Below are positions 42,337 to 54,800 of a stretch of 64,000 nucleotides of DNA, in pieces. Under the pieces are notes generated by a model. It ran no database searches. It saw only the letters and a program-made list of their open reading frames with translations, and was not told where the DNA came from. Within the stretch, counting starts at the first letter, position 1. Each line of letters opens with the position of its first letter. A program made the translations under genes and the position numbers. Source of the DNA: Tiliqua scincoides (taxonomy: Eukaryota > Chordata > Lepidosauria > Squamata > Scincidae); NCBI RefSeq assembly GCF_035046505.1, contig NC_089822.1, positions 263,697,024 through 263,761,023 of the forward strand, in the 5' to 3' direction.

Positions 42337-42801
42337 TCAAGGGGACGCATTCTTCTCAGCCAACACGTTGACCACACACCCCAGCTGCGCCATACAGGCT
42401 TCCATTTTGAACTCAAACGCAGCAATGGACTCCCTGAAGCAGGCACTCAGGGTGCTCGCGGACTCTTTTGCGGCCATTTTCACAGCCTGCCAGTTTCTCC
42501 GGCCACCCAAACGAGGACCCTCTTCTAGTCCACCCTTCTCCAGTTCTCCTTTACAGTTCAGTTCACGCAAGAGCTGCCTGGTCTTTACCCCTGTTCTGAC
42601 TGTTTCTACCACAAGGTCTTTGGCTGACGGCGGCTTGTCTGTTCTCTTTCTTCTTAGCCGCGTGGTCGGCACAATGCTCGGCACTCCCCCCTCCCCCTTC
42701 AGGAACGGGGGCCCCGCCCTCTCCTCCGCCAGGCGAGTCTTGCTCCTCCGGGCTCTGCTCCTCATCCGGAACCTCTTCGATGCTCCTTGGCAAAGGATCA
42801 A
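42337..42801 (-). CDS. Last exon downstream of Myb/SANT exon
   Basis: The acceptor CTTTGCAG|TTGATC is at 42801. Joined in phase 1 it reads VDPLPRSIEEVPDEEQSPEE and stops at 42563. A second AG 16 nt further in (CCAAG|GAGC, 42785) joins the other frame, which runs on to 42337 through SKRFRMRSRARRSKTR, RTDKPPSAKDLVVE and an amphipathic tail ESIAAFEFKMEACMAQLG. The acidic start suits the first frame and the coiled tail the second, so either alternative splicing or one frameshift is present. Confidence 0.55.
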   Translation of the reverse strand: MILCQGASKRFRMRSRARRSKTRLAEERAGPPFLKGEGGVPSIVPTTRLRRKRTDKPPSAKDLVVETVRTGVKTRQLLRELNCKGELEKGGLEEGPRLGGRRNWQAVKMAAKESASTLSACFRESIAAFEFKMEACMAQLGCVVNVLAEKNASP

Positions 42802-45800
42802 CTGCAAAGTGAGAGCAAAGGAGAGTGATGAGGGGGCAGCTGCGACATCCTTTTGGGTACTTTTTTGTTATCTAAAACAGGGATTTAACAGCAGTGCTTT
42901 GCCAGGCCCTGCAAAGAGGCGAACACTAGATTTTTAAAGAGTAATGATTTGCTTTTGGATGGGGAGGGTCAAAATCAATGGCAATATGAGCATCAGTGCT
43001 TTTGAAAACTGGCCAAGTAGACTTCGCAGTTTGCGTATCAGGGTTCTGTGGTTTGGTATAATGTGTGGGACAGAGGAAGATCCTCACTTACCTGAACACT
43101 GCAGGCCTTCCATCGCGCCACTGCTGGACTCGTGGTGCGCCGTAGCCAGTCCCGCTGTGCTGTCTTGCTCCATCGAAGAAGATCTGAAGCCGTCAAATGC
43201 AGAGGAATCCTCACCAAAGGACTGCATGCCACGTGGAGGGACAGGTGTGTACAGTTCCCCTGAATCTGGTGGCAGTCCCAACACCGAGCTGTCAATTGGT
43301 GTGGCCCCCCCAGCGGGTTCCCCCGCCTCCTCCAGCGACCGCATTAGTTGCTCGGCCACTGCTGGGTCCAGCTCTAAATGGATCTCCTCCAACACCTCTT
43401 CTTCGTCTCCTCCTTCCACCTGCGTGTAGACAGCAGCCTCGATGGTTTCGCCCTGAGGGTCCAACAGACACACTTCCACTTCGTCCCCCTGATCGACTGG
43501 GGTGCGCGAAGCCCGGCTTTCGAGGCAGGCAGGACTCTTGCTGGTTGCAGCAGAAGCAGGCCTCCTGGTGGCAGATCTGAGGTGCTTGGAGTGCTTTGCC
43601 TGTGGGGCTGTGGGTCTTGCAGATGCCAGCTGGCGGATGTCTGGGTGGTGGACCACGGCTCTGGCAATGACTTGGTACTGCGATCTTTTTGAGGGCAGGG
43701 ATGACACAGTGGCGGGATGTGTACTTGGTACTGGCGAGGATGTGTGCGGTACCACCGCCACCTGTTCTGGGATATCAGGGAGGGTGTGAGCCGCAGTTGA
43801 TGTACTTGGAATGGGTGATGATGTTCTGGGCATCATGGTTACTCGCCCCAAGGCACCAGCAGGCGTGTGAGTAGTGATGGACGCACCCGAAACCGCAGCT
43901 GATGCAGCCGCCTTACTCACTCTCTGGCGCTTGTCTGGGATGGGGGTGCCACTCCCCACCGCGTGGCCGGCAGAGGCATCCTTCCTGCACAGAAGCACTG
44001 TCGCCAACCTGTCATAGTGCGGCATAGTTCGGGGCTCCACCCCGGAGCGGCTGTTATGGGTTGTGACATCTTTGAACTTCTTCTTGAGCTGGTTGATCTT
44101 CTCTCTACACTGGGAACTGGTGCGCTCATACCCTCTCTTGGCCATCTCCTTTGAGATCCAGTTGTAGATGGCCTCGTTGCGGAACTGGTTCTGGAGCCCC
44201 TCCTGAACATAGTCTGTGAGCCACAGGTCAAGGAAGGTCCCCGTCTCGAACTCGGTCCAGGGTTTTGCGCGTACCTTTTTGGACTGGTGGGAATCCCGAC
44301 TCTCAGCAGCTGGAAAGGAGGGGGGCTGTGATGCTGTCGCAGGACTTTTGGAGGAGGAACTGGGCCACCACCTCTGAGACAAACCAGCTGTTGTGGTGGT
44401 AGTGTGTGGCCTTTCCCAGAAATCAGCAGGGTGACCAGACGGGGCCGGGAAGTTCAGGCACGTGTCTTCTTCAAGCTTCACACTTAGTGGTTGAGGTGGG
44501 GCTTGATCGGTCCGAGGAGCTAAACCTGCAGAAGGAGAGTTGCCTCCGGAGTGATTGGCTGAATGTTTAACACCTTGTTGATCAAGAAGTGACCCAAAGA
44601 CCTCACAAACTGTTGAGCAAGTCAGTGTAGAAAACCTATGCGGGAAGTCATGTAACCACTACACATTGAAAGCTCACCAATGTAAATGTGAAGAGTAGCT
44701 TCCAAATTTATTTCTGCCAAAATTATGTTCCATCAGTAAGATTTCTGTTTTGCTGCCAATCCAGGCTGGCATGCCGACACAGCAAGAGTGGCACTTCTGA
44801 AACACTTGGCTCAGGCATCATGCAGAACCATAACCAAGGCAAACTCTGGTTAACAAACCAACTTCAAACAACAGGTTCAGTCTGTGGTTTAATCCTGGTT
44901 TGTTCGCCTGAAATATGCCTGGTTAGTTGATGGTCTTGGACAATCAAACAAACCACAGTTACTTATGTTGCTATGTGATATCTGAACCAACCCTCTGAGT
45001 CACCCCTCTGCTTCACTCTGGGTGGACCATGTGATGTAAAAGAATCCTGTGCCAACGTAAGCCTGGATTCTACTCCTGGATATAGGAAATATTGCTAGTG
45101 GCAGAACTCAAAGAAATGCAACAACTTTGCATAATGGGTTCTATTCCAGGTAATCGTAAGGGTGGCGATGGAGAAGAGTTATGCAAGTGACTGAAGCCAT
45201 GCCCAAACCCATCAATGAACTGAACTCTATGGTCTTCACCTCTTGCAATGTCACTTCTGGGAGACTCTTCCAGGTTCTGTGGCTCTGTTTCTCGGGCAAC
45301 TATCTGTTGTAACAAACTGTCCTCCTTCCTCTGCTGGTGAGCTGGCAGAGGAAGAAGAAAGAGCCATCAACCTTTGGAGAGTTTCCCAGCAATTTTCAAC
45401 TCCCATGGCACACCGGTTGAAAACTGCTGCCCTAACCATTGGAGTCCTGCCCTCTGCAGTCACACAGGGGTGGCGTAAAGGCCTCAGGCACTTCCAAACT
45501 TATTTCTGTCTGCCATAAGAACCTGCTCGAAGACAATTGTTTTACTTGTTCCCCTATGGCCAGTGCATCCTTGAGACCAACTGAGGTGGTCAGGCAGCAG
45601 ATTAGAGGGAAGGGCCCACCTGCCTCAATTGCTCCTTCTCCTTCCATTCCCTGGATGGAAAAGGAAGAAGGAAATGGAGCAGAAGATGTTCTTGTCCACC
45701 ACTCTCCTCTCTTCCATGCCATTGCCCTCTTCCTTTTCTGATTCAGGGAGTCGGTGAAGGAGGAGCTGCTGTAACACCAGGTGTGAGGAGGAAGGCAGCA

Positions 45801-48800
45801 TTTGGAATGCCACCCCAGGAAGACTGGGGCAGGCCCTGGGTTGCCTCTTCCATCCCCTTCTGTGACATGGATATTAAAATTACTGACAGGGACCTGTTTT
45901 TTCCACCTTGTACAGCAAACACACCTGCACACACCACTTTACGCCCATCATAAATTATTACAAATAACTCATAAAATAGCAACTTTCAACATTTTTCTAC
46001 TCGTGGCACACCAACCTCTATGCTCTATAATCTGTGCTTCCTGTGATGTCACTTTCAACTTCTGGGGGACTCTTCCAGGATCAGTAGTTCTGTTTCTAGG
46101 GCACCTGTGCGTAGTAACAAATTATCTGTCCCTCTTCCACTGACGGCTCTAAGGACCTGGCATTACAATTCATTATTACAAACAGAAGCCCTAGAACAGA
46201 GCCACAGAACCTGGAAGAGTTTCTCAGCAATATTCTTTGCTGTGCTTCAAATTCCCACACCACACTTAAGGCCCTTTTGTGGCACACATATTGAAAACTG
46301 CTGTCCTAAAAACAGCATGTGGAACATGCTGGAACATGTTTATGTCATGTTCCATAACAGCTGTCCTAAAAACAGATGTCTGAAAGACATCACAGGCAGC
46401 CAACCAGTTAATTCTACAATTTTACAGAGGAGAAAGGCTAAGGATAGTACCCCCAAACAATACTGCCCACTAGAACTACTAATTGTGGTTAAAAGTGTTC
46501 AGGTTAGGACCAGTAAGACCTGGGTTCAAATCCCCATTGAGCCATGAAGTTGACTGGTAACTTTGGGCCAGTAACTCATGTAACTTGTCCTGACCTACCT
46601 CATAGGATTGTTGTGAGGTGACAACAGAGAGAGGGAAGAACCTTGTACCCTGGCACGGGAGGAGCAGGACAGAACTATAACTGATACAGACAATACTGCC
46701 AGCATCTTCCTTCCCAAATTCCAAAGTGGAAGGAAAGTGCCCCACCCTGACTTTTTGTGAATACCCGTTAGTAGCGGAAAGAATGATCTGCAGGGAAAAT
46801 CAGGCAGGGAAGAAGCCAGAAGGCAAGGCACAAGCAAAGAGGTGGCAGTAGGAACTGGGCCAGTGTTTATGCCTGAGCATGTGTAGAGTGCCTTTCCCAC
46901 AGCACTTGATAACCACAACACAAGCACTAGATGTGTGTGGCAGGCATCAGAGAGGCAAGAGGAAGAATGGGAGAGAGGGCATACAAGAAGCAGAACACCA
47001 ACTTTCAAAGCATATGCTCACCTACTTGAGACCAAGTCCCATTGCACTCAGCAGAACCTACTTCTGAGTAACTATGCGTAGGATCCAGTTGTACTGGGGG
47101 GAGGGAGAGAGGGTGCAGGAGGGATCAGAAACAAAATTAAGGGAGCATGAAGACGAAAGAGGCGTGTGAGCAACAAGGGAAAGGAAAATTAAGGCAGGAA
47201 GTGAGAGGAGCAGAAAGTGAAGACTGCATTCCTCTGCTTGCTTACCTCAGAGTAAGAACATAAGCAGAGCCCCACTAGATCAGGCCAAAGCCCATCTAGT
47301 CCAGCTTCCTGTATCTCACAGTGGCTCACCAGATGCCCCAGGGAGCAAGCAAGACAGCAAGAGAACTGCATCCTGGTGCCCTCCTTCGTACCTGGCATTC
47401 TGAGGTAGCCTACTTCTAAAATCAGGAGGCTGCACATACCCATCATGGCTTGTAACCTGTGATGGATTTTTCCTCCAGAAATCTAACCAATCCTTTTCTT
47501 TTTTTTTTTTTTAAAGACACCTAGGTCAGACATAATCACCACATCCTGTGGCAAGGAGTTTCACAGGTCAAATACACAACGGGTAAAGAAATGTTTTCTT
47601 TTGTTATGTTCTAAGCTGCGCTGTGCCCTGTGGGATTTACTTCTGGGTAAACATGCATAGGCTTAGACTGCTACTGTACACCGGCAAAGGGCAAAAAGGT
47701 GCTTGGGCCTAGAGAATCAAAAAATGAATAGGAAAGAGGCAGGAAATGGGGCTGGGAACAGTAAACATCTACTCTTAGGGAGCTCCACTGGTTTCTTCTG
47801 AGCAGACAGAAAGGCAACTGTACTGGACACCATTCTGGCAGGCAGGCAAGGGTCTGGGAGGCGGTGAGCAGGAGTGCATACTGTCACCCCAGCAAGCTAG
47901 AAGCACCTGCATAGGCCCATTCACTGGGGAAAGTTCAGCTGCTGCCTCATCTGTGCCCCCTTTCCTGCCACCTGCCAGGAACTCATTATTTGCAGAATGG
48001 GCACCCTCCCTTTCCCTCTGCTCCTGCCACAACCTTCTGGTCCACCACCTCTTTTCCTATCTCCTGGGGTCAGATCTGGCCATCTCTAGCACAGGGAAGG
48101 AGGCACCCAGATGACAGGCACGAGAAGGGGATTGGTTCTCTATGGCTCCATACAAAGGCCTGGGCTGCCACCATTCCTAAGGGCTGTGGATGTTCACACC
48201 TGCGCAGCAGCTGTTCTGTATTTTGTTTATGGGACACCAGTGGTCCCAAAATAAGCATCTGGCAGTCACATGAGGCACAAGTGGCAGATTCAGAGCTCCT
48301 GGTAAGAAGGCCCCAATAACTTGGACCATGAACGAGCACCAACTCGCTGTTACTAATCTGGGCACAAGGCTGACTAAGCAAGTACCAGGCCCATTGCTGG
48401 GCCAGGAGGCAGGCAGATCACCCAGCAGGTGATCAGCCGGGAGATGAACAGTCTGCCACCTTTGTTCTCTGCCACGTTCTTCTGAAGACAGAGCCGAGGT
48501 GTCCTCCTGAAAGCAACCCAGGTATCTTCTCCCATCACAAGCACCACTGAACAGGTTTCTCCAACTCCTTACCTGAATCTTCGCCTGCGAGTCTCTCACT
48601 TTCCACAGGAAACTGGTGGAACATTTTTTCTTCTTTGGCCAGGTGGGAAGCAAGGTCAGGTTTGGGAACCAAAAGCCCCTCTTGAGTGTAGAGAAAGAGA
48701 AACAGAGAATTATTTCTGGCACATTTGGGTACACCAAATTTTCAGGGATTTTTAGTTTTGTGGTTTTTGCATTTTTCCTCTTCTCAACAGTCTATTGCAG

Positions 48801-51800
48801 ACTGAAATAGATCTTGTATCATATACAGTAATGTTGCATGTCTGTGAGGTAAGGGGTGTATCCAAGGAACCTGCAGCCTTTTGCCTGGGACAGAAGCTCC
48901 CTCCCTAAATATTTCTCTCTTCTAAAAAGAGCATTATTGTTTTCCCCTACTTTAGGGAGCCACTGTCTCCTTTGTGACATCACCCACTCCCAACTGTCAT
49001 CTCACACCTGTCTGCATACCAAGCAACTCACAACAAGCAATACAACCACACTGTAGAAAACAATGAAATATGCTACACTTAGGATTGAAGGAAGCAGGAA
49101 CTAAAACAGAAAGAATGGTATGGCAAAACTATCTGAAAAATAACGTCATGGTTGACATGCACTAGACCACATTGGAAGACCTACTGCTCTCTTCTTTTGT
49201 TATTTATACGTATTTAGAATTTGAAAGGGGATGCCTCTATTAACTGTTTAAAATTCTAAAAACTGCAGCTAGATTTGCTGATGTTTATTTCTTTGGAAGG
49301 CATCTATGTTGCCCTTCAGCACTAGCCTTTCAGGGCGGCTTACAACAAAACTATAGGTCCAACCTTGTTATGCACAGATTTTTTTATACACAGATTTGAC
49401 TCAACAGGAATGGCCCCTGCAAATGAGAAGGAATGTGCCGATCCCTGGAGAAGGGGAAAATGCACCCCTTTAAAATCAGTTTTAAAAACTGAACAGTCCT
49501 TTAACAATAGCCTCCTTAATGAGAGAGAGAGAGGGCAGCTGGCTGACAGTCCATCAATCTTCTCTCTCCAGGCAACCTCTCCCTTCCCCTGAGCACGTGA
49601 AAGAAAGGTGATCACTTTGCATTGGTGAAGGGAGGAACTGAGTGAAGCGCCTTTCTAAGCGCTTGGAGGAGGACTGATTGATGGATTGTCTTCTTAAGGA
49701 CTCTTATCTTACATCACCAAGGTCAGCAAGGCTGTTTTTAAATCACCGGAGCAAAGCAACTTTGTTTTTTAAGTTTATTTGCTATAGTGCGTTCTGCCAT
49801 CCACGTGAATGCTTGGAATGGAACCCACGCGAATAATGAAGCTCAACCTGTATTTGTCCACTCCAGGGGCCAGCAACCATTTCAGCAAAGGGACAAGACA
49901 TTTGGCACTGATGTCATCATCAAACCAATTGTTTTCTGAGTTCCTGTAAGTGGCAGCATGGAGTTTGGCTCAGGAGACTTTGACTTCCATTGAATTTGCC
50001 ACACGCTGGAGAGGGAACAAGCCTGGGCAGCCGGCTCTGCCATTCCCTGTCTGGCACAAGGCAAATTCAGAACTTCCCAAGCCAACCTCTGTGTGGCTTG
50101 GAAAGAATCCTTTCCTTTTTTAAAGGAAAGAATCTTCCCCCTTGTGCCAGAATGACAAAGTTGGTACCAGGGGAGTAGCACTGGGGAAAGCCTCCCACAA
50201 CTAAGGGTGCCCCAACTAAGGACCTCTCCCTTATCACCTACTTACCTAAATTCTAACGGTGGAGGGAGGGCATAAGGTCTCAGATGACAGAGTTTGAGCA
50301 GACTCAGGTGCTCAGAGGAGGCCCTTCCAATAGACAGTCCCCCAGGCTCTTTAACTCACCAGCACCTTGAATTTTGCCCATTGATGGAGGAGCACCAGTG
50401 TAAGAACTAGGAAGGACACAGTCCTTCCGCCCAGCCCAAGTCAGTAATCTTGCAGCTGCATTTTGCTGCAAATTGACAGTTCTGGGAATTCAAAGGTAAC
50501 TTCATATAAAAGGCACTACATTTGTTTAATTAAATACTAGAGCTAGGTGTGGATACCTGGAGCCACGCGGTCTGTCCAGGAACAGTTACAGATGGCAATA
50601 GGCAACGCGTGCTACTGAAACTGCTCAAGCTCCATCCCCAAAATGGAAACCTGATATTTCATCTCAGCCTAAATATTTAACCTCCCACCTCCCGTGTCCA
50701 GACACACTGTTCATCAATGGGACCTCCACCTTGTCTGAATTGATTTACTAGACCTAAACGGGAGGGATCCTTACCCAATGAATTGACACGCCTATTCTCT
50801 TCCTGCAAGACTTTCCAGAACATGGTCCCTTGGCCTGGCTGCACTGGAGTCCGCTCAACCATGTGTAAAGACACACCTGTCTCCCCAATATTCATCTGTC
50901 CCTAGAAAACAGGAACATACACGGTTGCCCCTCACAATGCCAAACCCTTTAAACCCCAAATCCAGAAACCATCAAATAAGTATATACACACAGAATGGGA
51001 CCAGGAGACAGAACGATCCACTTTTCTAGCATCCTTTAATCACTTGATGTAATGCACACAAAAGCACAATTAATGCATTCTGACTGCAGATTTCAAAACA
51101 GCCTCTTGCACAAGAAAATAGCAGCTTCAGGTAGGAAGGCAAGCAAGAAACTTTCCATAAAACTGGGTTTATTCTTTTTTCCATAAAGGATAGCAGGATG
51201 CCATAGTCAATCAACACAGGAATATCTTGAGAAGAAGGCCAATTATTTTTTTTTTTTTTAAAGACAGGCTAGTAGGTCTGGTGGAATGACGCTAAAGAGT
51301 TCTAAGGGGCAAAGCCCAGGTTGTGGCAGAAGGAGTGTGTGTTTGCACACAGATGTGCTGCCCCCAGCTGGTTTGTTTCCTAGCCACACATTTCTGACAT
51401 CTGAAGTGAGCCTTACCTGAGGGAAAAATAGCCCAGGGAACAGCATAGAAAGGGAAAGAGCAGATGGGGGAAGAGTTAAGATCCTCCCCCCTCCCACTGT
51501 TCCTCTGCAGCCAGAGGACCAGAGGCAAGACCCTTTCGCTAATACTGGGGTAACTTTTAGAAAGTCAAAGAAACTCTGGCATGCATGTGACTTAAGCATT
51601 TCCTCCACCCTGTCCAGCAAACATTTAGAGGCAAAACGGGTGATTTATCAGGGACAGATACCAGAATTTGGGGTTGTCCTTAAGAATCTCTAGGACAGCT
51701 ATGACAGTTGTTACCATAGCTCAGAGATATCCCCTAGCCCGGCAGAGAGGCTGGAACAGATCCTCTTAGGATGTCACATACCTCAGTCAGGCCATCTTCA

Positions 51801-54800
51801 GCCATCTCTTGTCCTTCTGGAGGAAGCAACGAACTGGAGTGACTTGGACATCGGATGCCACTGCCTAGGAAGGACAGAAAGAGGATTTCAAGTAGGAAAT
51901 CCTTTGGGTGGCCAGATGCAAGGGAGGATAAGTCTCCCACCCTTGGTCACAGGCACCTCATCACATGGGTCTGGGAAATAATATTATATATTGGCAACCT
52001 TCAGTCTCGAAAGACTTTTTCAGAGCTTCTTATCCATAAATGGTCATAAACCATTCAGAAACGGTCTCTTTTCATGACTGGCAGTCCTTTACAAGAAGGA
52101 CTTTACAAGTCCTTTACAAGACCCCAGTCACTCTGTCAAATAACCCTCAGTATGAACAGAACTAAAGCTATCTGGAGAACAGTGCTTTGATCAAGCAGCT
52201 CAGGTCTTGCATAGTTTAGGTCAGCAATCTTGCAAAACCCCAGTGTTCTAAGAAATGCCACTCAAGGTCCAAGTGATCTGGAGAAAGTCTCAAACACTGA
52301 CAAATCTTTATGCAAAAAAAGGGTTGTGTAAGAGAGCTGTATTCTACTGCTGCTTAGCTATCCCCAAGTTAACGCTCATTAATGATTACTAGGTGTGGCA
52401 TCACAGGGGTGGTCATGTACAAAAAGGCCGCACAGCTAGAAGATGGGGCATGACCCTTGCATGACTCACCAAAATTATCTCTTCCCCAAGACTGCTAAAG
52501 GTATAGGAACCCCAGCACTCTTAATGGACCCACAAACATGAAAGATGCAAAAAAAAAAAAAAAAGGCACAGTCCTATGCTTGTTTACCCAGAATTAAGTC
52601 GCACCATGTTCAGTGGTGCTCACTCCTGAGTAAATGAGCTATTAAAGCTGCAGTTCACAAGAACGAATGAATGAATCACATCAAATCCTTACCCAGCAAA
52701 TTCATCTCCCCATCCCCATTCTGCTTGGCTTCTGTGTAGATCTGATCCTGTGCTGTGTCCAGGGGTTCTTCCTCTGGCTCCAGGGAGCTCACGTGCTCCT
52801 CCAGCAACCGCCCCTGAAACACAAAGGATGACCCCATTCAGAACAGAGGGACAAGGCTGGAAAGCTCACTGCCATGAACCCCCAAATCCTGCACCTTTAA
52901 ATTCATGGGGAGCTGAATTCCATGTTGTACATAAGCAATTTTCTACATTTCTCTTCTCATGGCACACTGACTTCTATGGTTTTCTTTATGGTCTTTGACT
53001 CTTGTATCACTTCTGGCTTTCGGGAGACTCTTCCAGGTTCTGTGGCTGTTTCTAGTGCTGCGTCTGTAGTAAACTGTCCCTCTTCCTCTGCTGGTTCTAA
53101 GGAACCATTCAATTCATTACTACAGACAGTTTCCCTAGAAATACAGCCGCAGAACCTGGCAGAGTTTTTCGATGATTGCCACCCGATGTGCTCCAAATTC
53201 CTGTGGCACACCTGCAGACCTTTCACGGCACACCACTGCAGACCTTTTATGGCACACCAGTGTGCCACAGCACACCAGCTGAAAATTGCTGTTGTATGTG
53301 TTTTCTCTTACACAGTATCTGCACGCTAGGAAAAGCAACACTTATAGATTTTCTCCCATGTCATGCTACAAGTGCCCCAGTCAGAACTACAAGGGGGCAA
53401 ATTTAAACATACCACACACGTTCATTGTGAGGCTGAGTACAGTGGTCCCTCCTTATCCGTGGGTCTGGCACCTGTGGACTTCTCAGCGCAGGTGCTGACC
53501 CATGCTGAAAGGCCTCACTTTGACCTGCCGTACATGACTGGAAGCATCTTCCGGTCACATCCAGGAGGTGCTATGAGGTCCAGGGAGACCGCAAGCAGCC
53601 TCCCAAGGCCTCATAACACCTCTCCGATGCAACCAGAAGACCCTTCCAGTCACGTGTGGCAGGTCAGGTGGGGCCCTCCTCACAGATTTCATTACCCATG
53701 GATATCAGTATCTGAGGGAAGTTTGGAAACGGATGCCACGCAGATACAGAGGACCAACTGTACTACAAAAATCCACATAAGAATAGCCACCGCTGCATTT
53801 GTGCAAAGGTGGGTTTCCTGACTAGCTGCACCACAGGTGTTGAATCTCCTTCAACCCAAGACTCATCGTGGGCATCGAGCATCAGTCGTCTCGAGCATCA
53901 TCTGTCAACATTCCACATTGTTTTCACTGGAACAGTATTAAGCTGTTAATACTCAAACAGGAGAGTTTGAGCCTCTACTATGTGCTGTCAATTCTACACA
54001 TATTTAATTGAAGAACCATAGATGATACTGACAACCCAACACACACCATGTCCTGTTAGGACAGTACAGGGGGATGGAGGTATCCGTAGGTCCAGCATTC
54101 ATGGATTTGACTTACCATGGATGCTGGTAGACACTGGGGTCCAATTTCAAACCCCTTTGACCATGCAAAAAGCGCCAAAATCAGTGCATTCACAAGACAT
54201 TCTGGGGCAAGGCTTGGAGACGCAAGGAACGTCCAAGTGACCCAAAATTGGGTCTTTCAGGTCTAAAAATAGCCGTAGAGGTTTGGAAACAAGGTGGTTT
54301 GGCCACAAAACAATAGGAAACCCAATTTTGGTGCTTTTCTGGTGTCTTTAAAGGGATTCAAAATCAGAGCCTGGTATCCTTGGATTCCATATCCATTGGG
54401 GGGGGGGGGGTTTCCAGAACAGAATCCCGCTGATAACAAGGATCCACTTTATTTAATACTAAAGCCTCACCTGCCATTTCCCAGTCTTGGCTTCTCTCCG
54501 GCTCATCAGGAAATCCTCCAGCAGGGCCACAGCCTGGGCACAGCTGTCTGGCCCTCCTGCCCGGATCCAGCTCTGGACGTCCACCGGCAGGCTGGCCAGG
54601 AACTGCTCCAAGACCAGTAGCTCCAGGATCTGCTCCTTCGTGTGTTTCTCCGGCTTCAGCCACTGACAGCAAAGCTCCTGGAGCTGGACGTACATCTTTC
54701 GTGGGTCTTCTACCTCTGGGCAGCAGAACTGCCGGAAGTGCTGGCGCTGGGTCTCCCTTCTCAGGGCATCCCCTCTCAAGATGGTAGCCTTCACTTTCCC

